Made by a program: the position numbers and the translations under genes
Part shown: positions 12,260 to 23,019 of the stretch, one piece after another
How positions within the stretch are numbered: position 1 is the first letter of the stretch
Layout of the letters: every line of letters begins with the position of its first letter
The notes under the pieces: model-generated
The model's database searches: none
Seen by the model: the letters and a program-made list of their open reading frames with translations, nothing else
Told to the model about the DNA's origin: nothing
Assembly (NCBI RefSeq): GCF_015832195.1
Contig: NC_052017.1
Location: 70,929,801-70,993,800, forward strand
Origin: Motacilla alba alba
Taxonomy: Eukaryota > Chordata > Aves > Passeriformes > Motacillidae
DNA: 64,000 nt
Direction: 5' to 3'

Positions 12260-14037
12260 TTTTTCAAACATATGAATGACAATAGGCAGTGTAAAAATAA
12301 CATTGTCCTGTTCCAGGATGAGAATGACCACCTCACAAACAAGTACAGAACAATGCAGAGGTGTTTAATACATTCTTTACCTCTGTCTTCAACAAAGATG
12401 ATGGATCAAGGGTGTCTCAACGCCCTGAGCTGGCGGATCATGAATGAAAATTATCAACTCCCAGTTGATCCTGAAATTTTGCAGGATCTGCTGCTCCAGC
12501 TGGATGGCTACAAATCTTTGTGGCCTGGTGGGATTCATCCAAAAATCCTCTAGATTCTAGCTAGAAACATCTAGCTTATGTCATTGCAAAATCCTTCTTG
12601 ATGATTTTTGAATGATCTTGGGAATCTGGAGAGGTCCCAGCTGACTGGAAACTGGCAAACATTGTCCCAGTTTTCAGGAAGGGCAGGAAGGAAGACCTTA
12701 GGAACTAAAGGTCTGTCAGTCTTGCTGCAGTGCATGGCAAAGTTAGGGAGAAAATTATTCTGAGTGGTATTGAAAAACACTTGAAAGACAACAGAGTCAC
12801 TAGTCACAGCCAGCATGAGAGGAAAGTCCCACATATCAAATCTGATTTCCTTTTATGACAAGATAACCCAGTCAGCTGATCAAAGGAAGCTAGTTGATGT
12901 AATTATTTTGGATTTCAGTAAATCTTTTGATAATGTCTAATACAGGATCCTTCTGGACAAAATGTCCAGAACACAGCTGTATAAACACATCATGGATAGG
13001 TGATGGGTCAGGTACAAAGGGCTATAGTGAATGGGGTAAAATCAGACTGGCAATCTGTCACTGGCGGGTTCTACAGGACTCCATCTTCAGCCTTGTGCTC
13101 TTCAACATATTCATAAATTACTTGGATGCAGGCCTGGAAGGGATATTAAGTAAGCTTGCAGATGATACAAAAGTGGAAGGAGCTACTGACTCCCTTGAAG
13201 GCAGGAAGGCTCTGCAGAGAGACCTTGATAAATTAAAGGACTAATAAATAGGACTGTTGATAAATTAAATCAACAGTCATATAAAGTTCAACAAGGAAAA
13301 GTGCTGGGATGGGATGGGATGGGATGGGATGGGATGGGGCAATCGTAGATGAACATACAGACTGGGGAATGAGATGCTGGACTTGGGGGTTCTGGTCAAT
13401 GGCAAGTTGAACACAAGTCAGCAGTGCCCTGGCAGCCAGGAGGGCCAAGGATGTCTTGGGGGCATCAGGCACAGGCAAAGGAGGGGATTGTCCTGCTCTG
13501 CTCTGGGCTGGGCCACCCTCATCTTGAGTGCTGGGGGCAGTTTTGGGCACCGCAATATAAAAATGACATTAAAGTAGTAGAGAAGGGCCAAGAAGATGGT
13601 GAAGGTCCTTGAGTGGAAGTTGTATGAGAAGGAGCTGAGGTCACTTGATCTGTTCAGACTGGAGAGGAGGAGACTGAGGGGAGACCTCTTTGCAGCCTAC
13701 AACTTCCTTGTAAGGGGAAGAGGAGTAGCAGACATTGATCTCTTCTCTCTGGTGACCAGTGACAGGACCTGAGGGAATGATCTGGAGTTGTCAGGGGAGG
13801 TTTAGGTTGGCTATTAGAAAAAGTTCTTCACTCGGAGGGTGGTTGGGCACTGGAACAGGCTCCCCAGGGAAATGGTCACAGTACCAAGCATGACAGAGTT
13901 CAAAAAGCATTTGGACAGTGCTCTCAGGCACATGGTGTGATTCTTGGGCATGGCCTGTGCAGGGCTAAGAATTGGACCCAATGATCCTTGTGGGTCCCTT
14001 CCAACTCAGCATATTCTTATTTTGTGATTCTGTGAGC
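12260..14037 (+). mobile_element. CR1 LINE, 3' half with decayed reverse transcriptase
   Basis: This is a long CR1 non-LTR retroposon copy in the plus direction. Translated pieces resemble the CR1 reverse transcriptase in order: LDGYKSLWPGGIHPKIL near 12500, then the block around DWKLANIVPVF near 12640-12670, a DFSKSFD-like block near 12910-12935, [14 protein letters not shown] near 13095-13130, a LADDTKVEG block (the catalytic AxDD region) near 13160, and the FWAPQYK block near 13540. The element then runs through its 3' tail (GGGTGGTTGGGCACTGGAAC near 13837) and ends with degenerate ATTCT-type repeats at about 14020-14037. Frameshifts and stops break the frame many times, so the copy is dead. 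A GGGAT microsatellite replaces part of the coding region at 13306-13339. The 5' half (ORF1, endonuclease) is absent. Confidence 0.88.
13306..13339. repeat. (GGGAT)n microsatellite inside the CR1
   Basis: Six consecutive GGGAT units are followed by a G-rich end, lying within the degraded CR1 reverse transcriptase region just before the block that would encode the thumb-side sequence. The array is probably length-variable. Confidence 0.95.
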
Positions 14038-15835
14038 AATTCAACCTTTTTTTTCTTATTACTAACTTAGAAATATTTTCAAGTTCTTAACTCTTAAAAT
14101 ATGCTCATGGAAAGAAAAATAACTTTTTAGCTATCAATAAGTCACATTATTGGGTACATGAATATTTCATGTGAAAGGAAACCACAAGAAGCATGCAAAT
14201 CTAGCAAGATCAAAAATCCTCCTTAGCCTCTCTGTTGTGTGTCTGTATAATTTTGATGTTTTGGTTTTTTTTTTTTTTTTTACTCTGCTGGTTTATACCC
14301 ATTTTCACTCAAGTATTTGATCTTTTTCCTTTACCCTTTTACCATTCCTGTTCTCTTCAGTCTTTTCCCTCTATCATTGTAAATATGTGGAAGAAGGATG
14401 ATCCTGCCAAGGGCAGTGGGCTCAGTAGGGAAGAGGAAAACTCATCCTTACCTTCCTGATGGAGGGCCAAGTGGCAGGAACAAGGAGACAGGGACATGAA
14501 CACATCTTTCCCCTGAAGGAGAGATGGAGTGGGAGACAACAGAACAAAGCTGGTAAAATATCAAGGTCAGGTCCAGATTCTGCTCTTCATGACTTCACAG
14601 GTGTAGAGAAGAATCCAACAGAAAGTAGCAGAGCCAAAGAAGACCATCCTGGGCACAATACAGATCAGTGCTTAGTTCCTTCAGATAAGGACTGCAGAGA
14701 GAAGAGGAGATGACGAAAAAGGATGAGGCATTTCCAAGCCAAAGGAGAAATGCAGAAATTATCAGTCTGTTTTTATTAGCACAAGATAGTGTAATAAGTT
14801 TCACTATTTATTCTCAAACTGTCTTCATAGGCACTTGGTGGTAGCCAGGCTTGTGGATCAGGATTATGAAGTCTTAAAGACAGTGTCTCAGAAGCTCCAA
14901 TTTCCCTTCCAAGTGCATTTCTTTTTCTCTTTCTGTATGTCAAGTCTTCTTTTTCTGCTGTTAGAAAAGATACAGAAAGTGAATTTATATACTTCCAAGC
15001 CTTAAGATCTTCACCACTGAGGGATGAGCACACACAGACCTGCAAAATGCACTTAATGTACAGATTCACAACATGCGAAGCTTCCTTTGTGCTGTAGTAT
15101 CACTACACGGCAATATTGCACAGCAATAATAACTCCTGTTGATGTGAGATCTTTTGAGACTATATTCAGTGCCTTCATGCATTCCCTAAATCCTAACATT
15201 TAGAGCATCTGTTTTAAGTTTACTTTTCCTCTGCTAGAGACTTAAAGAAGTTTCCTTTATCACTCCTTTTCCAAGGCACTTGTAGACATTTTTTCACAGA
15301 CAGACAGAGCAACAAAGCAAACTGTAAGGAAACAGTTAAGTTAAAGCACTTTAACAAGGAGAAAAGGAATATTTGATGCTATATAGAAAACAATTCTAAC
15401 ATTTCATTTTGGACACCAAATTTACCCCAAGACAGCTGGGGTAATGTGGGCATTATGTACCTGCAAGAAGTGGGAGTGTCCAGAGGGCACAGAGAGGAGG
15501 GTATTCAAAGGCAGCGCCCCTGCAGGCTTTCCACAACCCCACAGCTAGTTATCAGAACGTTTCCAGATTAAGATTACCAGGATTTCCTCCACCTGCAGTC
15601 GGAGTAAGTAGTTTGTTAGCATGAGCTGCCTCTGCCACCCTGTGGGAGTTTGTGGGAAGTGCGGGAGTGTCCTGGAACAAGCAACCAGCATCCTGCACCA
15701 AGCCTCACCTTTCCATTACAGAGATCGCCTGGTGTTGCAATTCTCTGCCTGCCTGGCTGCCTGTATGGAATCAACCCACACGACATTTCGTCAAAGATTA
15801 ATCTCTTCCGTTTCATTTCTCAATGGATTTGAGTT
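14038..15835. other. Non-coding stretch, nothing firm
   Basis: Holds a 17-base T run (14265-14281), a purine-rich patch at about 14390-14720, and a moderately GC-rich patch at 15420-15780 just before paired A tracts. I recognise no exon or repeat family. Confidence 0.4.
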
Positions 15836-15880
15836 AAAAAAAAAAAAAAGCACCAAAGTGAAAAAAAAAAAAAAAAAAAA
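15836..15880. repeat. Paired poly-A tracts
   Basis: A run of 14 A (15836-15849) is separated by 11 bases from a run of 20 A (15861-15880). It could mark the tail of an old retroposed transcript or be simple low-complexity sequence; no target duplication or source gene was recognised. Confidence 0.85.
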
Positions 15881-18800
15881 GCGCCACCAAACTCCCAAAA
15901 CTCCTGAATTGGAGCATGTGCAAACTTTGTGACAGATGTAATGTGAAGCTGTGTATTTGTCGCAGACATCCTCATCCTTCATAAATCACTGTGGGGTGAT
16001 GCACTGCAAGGAGGATATTTTTCCAATAAAATACGCATAATTTTAAATGGCAAAGGCAGATTTGTCCACAGACACTGCTCAAATGCATCAGTTAAAAGCT
16101 GTTTAGTTGCTGGGATGCTTAGTTCCTGGAAAATTGTGTTTTGATACAGGCAGTTGCAGGCAATCCCAGGACCATGAGCAGATGTTTTTAAACCATTTAA
16201 AGACTAGATGTAGTAAGAGTTACAGAAATAAAGTGCAGACAGTAAAAGAACCCAGATTATTTTGTATAGACTAGAATATTCATGAAAAAAACCAGAAAAT
16301 ACTATTGTGGCATTGAGTATTCTGTGAACCCTTTCAGCCACCTCTATTGTAGCCATCATTGTAGACATGCAACTTACCTGAGTAAGGCTAACACAATAAT
16401 TTAAAAAGAGAGATTTTGTAAGTAACAGAATTCCAAAAATATTTCATCTCCATGTGCTTGGCAAAGCTATCAGAAAGGTTTCTGCTCATCACACATACTC
16501 AGTAGTAGAACTAGTTGGAAAAGAAGTGGCAATAGAGGGGAGAACTATCCATATTAGTATTACCATTGCTGATTCTCCTCTTCTCTCTTTTTCCTGTTCT
16601 AGATCATTCAAAATGCAGATTGTTTCTACTCCCTACAATAAAACACAGATGATCTCAAGGCCTTCATGAAGACTAATGCAATTACCTAAAACTTAGAAAA
16701 AACTAGTAGTGTTAATTATTGCTCCTAGTTCATTATACTCATGTATGTATATATTCACACACAAATGTGTTCATGTATGAATAACTACATATTTATATTT
16801 ACTGCTCTTTATACTCATGACAAAGGGAAACTGGATTCTAAGATCTTCTTAGTTCCCTGTAGAAAGAACTGTCATTGTAACATCTAATTGTAGAACAGTT
16901 AGTTGCACCTGGGAAGGCCAAGGTTTAAGGACTATTGACGGTATTATCTGATACAGATGAAGCCAGTCTGGTCCTGCAGAATAAAAGGGAGGGTGGAATG
17001 AGGGACATTTTTACTATCCTGAAGTTTTCCAGCATCATCTGAGGGCAGATATTTTGATCCACTTGTATCCAGAGCTTGCACAAATGAGGCGCTGTGAATT
17101 TTAATCTGATTATCACTGAAATTATAAGCTCCCCCTCCCTTGTATGAATTATGTGTATTTTACAAAAGTGCAGAGGTACACAAATATCGCTACATTGTGC
17201 CTACCATTATATCTTACTTGAATGACATTTAAGTAATAGCCTTAACCTTCTTCCAAGTCTGACTTCTTGTGCAATATTCCATCTTTATCTGGCTAACCTT
17301 TATGTCCTCACTTAGCTTATTCTGTGTAGCATTTGAAGATATCTGATGAGGTACATACAGACATAGAGACCATAACTAAAAATGAAACTGGAAAACTGAC
17401 ATTAAACTTTCCCATTCTTCCCATGATGTAGAGAAAAAGTCAGCTGTGGTGTTGATGGCTGTAAGAACCTCACAAAGAAAACTGAACTTCTTGAATGATT
17501 GAGATCTTACACTCTCTCCAGTATGAACTTAGGTTGCCAAAGTCAGTCAGTGCCCTGGGAAGTTGAGTCACAGGTCCTTCAGCAACGAGAGCATTATGTG
17601 TCCTTTGAGGCATAAGGAGCTCTGATGTCTGGTGCACTGAATTAGCATCCAGGAAGACCCAGTTTTATTCCTTGGTCAGCCGAAGAATTGATGTTGGTTT
17701 TGTATTAACTATTTTGCTGTAAGCCACACAGAACCAAGATAATCCCCCAGCCTGGATGTGTATGAGTAAACCAAGTCAGGCTTTGTGCCATGTCTCAATA
17801 TGTTTATGCAAGGCACTTAGAAGTGATTTGCCCATAGTGTGACAGGCATCTCCCATTTCTTTTATTCCTTTTTTTCTGCAGAGGGCAGAAGGAGTCCTTA
17901 GGCCCACTCCATGTGAAGTTTTGCTCCCATGGCCCAAGATTCCACTCCATGAAAAGTGTTGCAACTACTTGTTCCTGTTGAGACTGGGTCTGATTCTGCC
18001 TGTGCTATTCAGGACACAGGCCTCTCCCTGTCTCTAGTTTGTGCATGTTTCCAGCCCCTGCTTTGCTATGCTGGCCCTGTTGGGATCTAAGAGTACTCAG
18101 TCTCAGTTTATATTGCTAAAACAGTAGTGAGAGCCTGGCCCAGGGCAAGGAAAGAGCCTAAAGAGCTCCCCTCTGCCACCCTTTTCTGGCAAAACTTCAG
18201 AGACCATCTCTGCTTTAGGCACAGTCTCCCCCATATCCCAGGGCGGAGCACATGCACCAAGCCAGGAGTACCTCCAACCCCTTGCTTGCCCCAAATGCAA
18301 CCTGTGCCCCACCCGGGCAGCCCCTGTGGGAGAGTCATGAAGGCACAGAAGAGTGGACAATGTCATGGCATACTGCAAGCACATTGCGTACCTTATCTGC
18401 TAGTGGCCAGCCTCAGTTTTATCCCACCTTTCCAATGGATTTTTCTGTGAATGGACACTGTTTTTTTTATTCCCTTGTACACCAAGGGGATTTGGGATAC
18501 AGAAGAGGGGAGGATTCTTGCCATGTAGGAGGAGACACGATATAAGATATCACATGTGATCTCTCAAATACAAGGTTTTTGGAAGAAATGAGGGTTGACA
18601 AGCACTACACCAGTCCAGAAATGGCCAGAATGGGGCAGGACTCCGGCAGAAGTAGCAATTGCTAAATAACGGCAGTAAAATGACACCTGCACCTACAGAA
18701 ATAGATTTGGGAGTTCAGAGCCCTGTGTATTCTCTTTCTAAGATAATTCTAACAAGAATGAAATAATATAGAAGAGGTTTAATGCTTGGGAATCTAATCA

Positions 18801-20136
18801 CATTGCTTTTTTATTATTATTTAAACAACATATCTACTAAAATTCACTCAATGAAAGTTAAACAAGCTCACTAACAACTTAATTTTCATTTGGTAATTCA
18901 AGGTCTTTCTGGAGATGTATGAGAAACACGAGAGAAAAGCTCTCTGCCTCCATTAATGTTTTATGTCAGTTATAATTTTATTACAGAACTGCCTTGTTTC
19001 AGCCTCTGAGAATGGTATCATAACATCTTAGAGATTGCTATGTAGAGCAGTTTAATTACTATCTGATGGTTAGATCAACAATGTGAAAGCACTGAGCTCT
19101 GTTATTCATGAACGAGCCAGAAAAATTAAACCACTCACTGGAAATTGTTCTTTAAATACTTCTGCAATACCAGTGGGAATTGTTTTTCTAGATTAAAATT
19201 CCAAGTAATCGTCACTATCTATTTCTTTAGGATGGCTTTCTGTTTGGTTGGTGGTTTAGCTTTTTTGATCAGTGACAATAGGTGGTACTTTTGGAATTTG
19301 CAAGTAAGATTCTTAAACCTTATTGACAGCAAGGGCCCAAGCTTCCAACACTTCCGAAGGCTATCACTCATTTTTAAAAGCTCAGCTGAAATCTAAATTT
19401 GTGACCACTTTTGGTGTTTGAATACAAAAGTATCTCTATTCATCTCAGTCATAGCATGCACTCTGCTAATAGCTTAATTCATGGTGCATTTTATTTAAAT
19501 TGAAATGTGCCTATTAAGTCAGATGTTCAGAATTTTATTGCTGGAATAATTTAACTGAGGAGAAAATCATATCGTAAATTTATGATACTAAAGAAAATGC
19601 AAGTTTTGAAAAAAAAAATTACAACCAAACAAACCACAATGTGGATTTATTGCACTGAATTACAGAAGAGCTGAGTTACTTTGCTCAAAAGTATCATTGC
19701 AACATTTCTCATATATAGCCCTAAAAAAGAATTAAAACTTTAAGTCTCCTAGAGGGTAGATCAAACCATGTTTCGCATGTTTTTGACAGCATGTATGATT
19801 CCTTTGAACAGGCCCTTCCTTAGTCCCACCCTGCTAAGATTAATGAGCCTAGTTACAGGCAGAGAGAAGAAGGAAGAAGGACTCTACTTGTTTCAAAATT
19901 GGCACTTAGGAGCAAATGAAATGTAATTCAAGTAATAATATAATGGCTTGTCAGCTTTTTTCACATGACGGGGTTCATTGGGCAGTTTTTTGAAGGGCTA
20001 ATTTTGTCTTGTGTATTCCACGGTACAAAACACTGGTGACTAAAATTGTTCAGAAGAGTCTCAGTCCTAGAATTTATGAAGGGCTTAACTGCATTGAAAA
20101 GCTTTTTGAAGACAGAATATAAATGATCACTGAACT

Positions 20137-20137
<1 letters not shown>
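15881..20137. other. Non-coding stretch with a GC-richer patch
   Basis: The segment at about 17880-18420 is GC-richer than its surroundings and open in several overlapping frames on both strands, but no protein family is recognisable. Elsewhere the sequence is AT-rich with short chance frames. Confidence 0.4.

Positions 20138-20174
<37 letters not shown>
20138..20174. repeat. 37-base A homopolymer
   Basis: An uninterrupted run of 37 A, followed by an A/C-rich stretch. It is long enough that its exact length may be an assembly estimate. I could not tie it to a retroposed gene. Confidence 0.9.
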
Positions 20175-20177
<3 letters not shown>

Positions 20178-20497
20178 GATAAAAAACCCCAACAAAACCA
20201 AACAAAAGGAAAAGCAGAAGCAGGAAAGAAACCCCTCCTGTATATTTCAACCCATTGCATGTCAGAAAAGACTGAAAGTTAGTAGTCAGCCTAATGTGAA
20301 GTAACTAAGCAAAGGGCAAAAGGATTGACTAATAAATAAGTTCTATATAAGAAATGTTTTTTCTAAACCAGAAATCAAGCATCCAGAAGAAATTTCTGGA
20401 ATTTACAGACATTCTTAGCACCTTTTCTTTCCACTCTGTCCACAGGGATTTTACAAATTTCACATTGAACATGCTTACATAAGGCACATGCCCCCAC
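20175..20497. other. Short gap, nothing recognised
   Basis: A-rich flank of the homopolymer followed by ordinary AT-rich DNA. Confidence 0.4.
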
Positions 20498-21630
20498 TCA
20501 GGATCATATATTCACTAAGGCTGGCAAAGACTTTCAAGATCGCCAAGTACAACCTTTAACCAAACACCACCATGTCAATTAACCATAGCATGAGGTGCCA
20601 TGTCCAGTCTTTTCTTGAACACTTCCAGAGATGGTGACTCCACCGCTGGAGATCCTGACCACACTTTCAGTGAAGAAATTCTTCCTGAAATCGAACATGA
20701 ACGTTCCCTTGTGGGAAATAGTAAAGGTAAGATGATTTCCAGAAAGCTGTAAAAGCAGGCCTTAGAAACAGAAAAAGCAGAAAACTCAGAACTACCTGCA
20801 GCTGCGAAATCTGAAAGTAGAAAAAGTTACAATAGTGCAGCAAGCAAGGGCATGAAACAATACCTTCAGTTTTAGGCTAAGATAGACCTTAAGACTACAG
20901 AAAAATATACTTAGCAACATAGTAGAAGGTTTTGAGCTTAATAATGGTGTATTGTGTATTGTTAATAGAAGGCATGCAAGCAAGCATTGTGTGAAGCAGG
21001 TGTATGTGTACTTTTAGTGATTGGCTAGAACAATTGTCTGTACACTTTAGCAATATGCTATTGGCTAGAAAATTTTTAAAATGCTCTATAACAAAAAAAT
21101 CTTTGACTGCTGCTGGTTGTATGGGAGCTGTTGCCATCTTTCTATTGCTTCAACCATGTAATGAGGCTGATGCTGCAATAAAAGCTCAAGGAACATATCC
21201 CAGCAGTCCGGTCCCATTTGTGAAAAAACTCCAAACACACCCCTTTTGCACCTGGGAGCCATTTCCTCTTGTCCTGTCACTTGTTGCCTGGGAGAAGAGG
21301 CTGTACCCCATCTGGCTGCAACCTCCTCCCTTTAGGCAGTTGTAAAGAGCAATTAGGTTTTGTGCCCCCTGAGCCTCCTTTTCCCCAGAAAAAAACACCT
21401 CCAGCTCCCTCAGCTGCTCCTCATATGACTTAGTCTCTAGACCCTTCACCAGCTCTGTTGCACTTCTCAGGAAGGACACCCTAGCACCTCAACATCTTTC
21501 TTGAAGTAGTCCAAAACCAAGCACAGTATTCAAGGAGTGTCCTCACCAGTGCTGAGAACAGGGCATGAGCAGTGCTGGGAGCAGGGCACAGTCATTGCTC
21601 TGGTCCTGCTGATCACTCTATTTATGTGCT
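20498..21630 (-). mobile_element. CR1 LINE fragment split by an LTR insertion
   Basis: The flanks 20498-20709 and 21240-21630 are two contiguous parts of one minus-strand CR1. The first reads as the inverted 3' end (TGTCCAGTCTTTTCTTGAAC, then GATGGTGACTCCACC, then GTGAAGAAATTCTTCCTGAA). The second resumes in the right place (GCCATTTCCTCTTGTCCTGT, GGGAGAAGAGGCTG, CACAGTATTCAAGGAGTGTC, CTGGTCCTGCTGATCACTC). The piece between them is a retroviral LTR (20710-21239), so the CR1 was there first. The coding part is truncated and broken; the upstream limit near 21630 is approximate. Confidence 0.85.
20710..21239 (+). mobile_element. Solo LTR of an endogenous retrovirus, nested in CR1
   Basis: This 530-base block interrupts a CR1, starts TGTGGGAAATAG and ends AACTCCAAACACA. 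It is bordered by a probable 5-base target duplication (TCCCT at 20705-20709, CCCCT at 21240-21244, one mismatch). It has an LTR promoter layout on the plus strand: CCAAT-type motifs in inverse (ATTGGCTA near 21021 and 21060), a TATA-like CTCTATAA at 21084-21091, and AATAAA at 21177-21182. No internal retroviral sequence remains, as expected after LTR-LTR recombination. Family not determined; the short duplication does not settle the class. Confidence 0.75.
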
Positions 21631-22496
21631 ATGCACAGCTGCCCCACAAGTGTTGGTGGTCCAGTATCTACAGTATCTGGGAAAGAGTGTGAACACACAG
21701 AACCAGATAAGGTTCAGGCTCCTACAGCTACTGCTCCAGGAGTGGTCTCTCTCACCATGTCCATGCACTTCTGCCATTTCCTACTGAGTTTTGGGGGGTT
21801 CTCACTATATCCCTTTCATATTGCTGCACAAAAACACAGCAAAAAAAGCCCAAACCCTCAATATGGCAACCCCCTCAAGGGTAATGAAGGCACATTGCCA
21901 AAGCTGCAAGTGAAATGAGAGGTTTTTCTTCACTTGAACACATTCACCCATCACTGGGTAGCCTGGGTCTCCCTTCTTTTGAGGCTAAGATAGGGGTCCA
22001 GGGTGTTAACTGAAGCAGGGACACAAGGATTAGACAGGAAAGGTGGCAAAGAAAGAATAAAAACTGGAGACAGAGAGCTGGAAACAGTGGTGCTGAGAGG
22101 AAAATGCAAATTTCTGAAAGAGAAGGGAAATTAATAGAGATGAAGCTAAGCCAAGGTACAATTGACACTCGCAGCTGATACAATTCTCTAATCAAGCTGT
22201 ATTTAAACTGTCACAGGGCTGTAAAAACCTCTCTTCTTTCCCTTCTGCTGCTTGCTACTTCAGTTTGAACAACTTCACTGTGAGAGAGAGGCATAGCCTG
22301 CAGTCTTCAGAGCAGGACCAGCACCATCTACATCAATGTCCTTAAAAAGGCAGGTGGACATTCAGATTGAAAGCAGGAAACTAAGCATGGTTTTCACTGG
22401 TGCCTAAGAATGATAAATGAGAGTCTCCTGGAATGACTTTGCTCAATAATACCCCATGATACAATTTTCATAAATCATTACACATTTTTACAAAAG
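21631..22496. other. Non-coding stretch, nothing recognised
   Basis: Lies downstream (minus sense) of the last recognised GAD-like exon. The terminal GAD exons would be expected here or lower; I could not identify them. Confidence 0.4.
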
Positions 22497-22609
22497 TGTC
22501 AGCAGTTTTAAAAGAACCCCACTGGTCTTTTATCACTGCTGATAACTCACATCATACAAAACATATTTTCTGATGTATTCTAAATGTACATATTGCCCAG
22601 CAAAGGGTC
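22497..22609 (-). pseudogene. GAD-like exon remnant with YDVSY block
   Basis: On the minus strand a possible acceptor (GATTTCTACAG) precedes this block. The bases for YDVSY lie at 22542-22556 and match the invariant GAD segment QYDVSYDTGDKAIQCG. The following nucleotides still track the GAD coding order: GATAAA at 22529-22534, CCAGTGGGG at 22517-22525, and TTCTTTTAAAACTGCTGA at 22499-22516 for the DIFKFWLM region. Reading straight on from YDVSY gives two stops in a row (TGA TAA), and about a dozen bases appear deleted before the DIFKFW part. The block is therefore not translatable. Confidence 0.7.
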
Positions 22610-22864
22610 CTGTAGAAATCGAGATGGCCCCTTAAAGACCTTTGCCAGTTTAACAAAAACCAGCATTTTGCTGGGAGATCTGTCCAAGTTAAGAGAATCA
22701 TGGACCTAATTGCACAGAAAAAAAACCCAACCTTTACTTAGAAACCAGTTTTAAAATGATATAATGTTTGTAGGCCTGTAAGAGATGTTGCAAGTTTTTT
22801 CCAGGCTCTGGGTGATGTGTCCCCTTGATCTTTCAGGCATCCTCTATTAAGAGTCTTGATTAAA

Positions 22865-22946
22865 TTAGCTGCTAAAGCACAAGGTTTGTTTTCTATGTCT
22901 ATTCCTGTAAATTGAATTTGCTCTTTTGATGTTAAAGCACAAGTAA
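22865..22946 (-). pseudogene. GAD-like exon remnant with altered PLP-lysine motif
   Basis: A pyrimidine-rich tract and AACCTAG acceptor precede an open stretch reading IKRANSIYRNRHR, which aligns with the GAD active-site block GIERANSVTWNPHKMM. The lysine of NPHK, which forms the Schiff base with pyridoxal phosphate, is arginine here, and the proline and tryptophan are also lost. The frame then meets TAA (22865-22867), where GAD reads on through the LLQCSA region. About 70 bases further upstream (23019 downward) another acceptor-like CATCCCTTAG is followed by bases resembling the GAFDP start of the neighbouring GAD exon; that is weaker. A catalytically dead exon is the direct conclusion. Confidence 0.72.
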
Positions 22947-23019
22947 CTAGGTTAGTTAAAAAAAGGTAGAGACAGTACTAGAAGTTGTACCAATCACAGG
23001 AAGATCAGGATTAAAGCAC

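Noticed and set aside
19961..20130. Minus frame with SHQCFVPWN, faintly like the GAD segment HTNVCFWYIP
   Set aside because: The similarity depends on shifting the alignment; could easily be chance.
20138..20174. A run as the tail of a processed pseudogene
   Set aside because: The preceding sequence has no coding likeness and no flanking duplication was found; kept only as a homopolymer.
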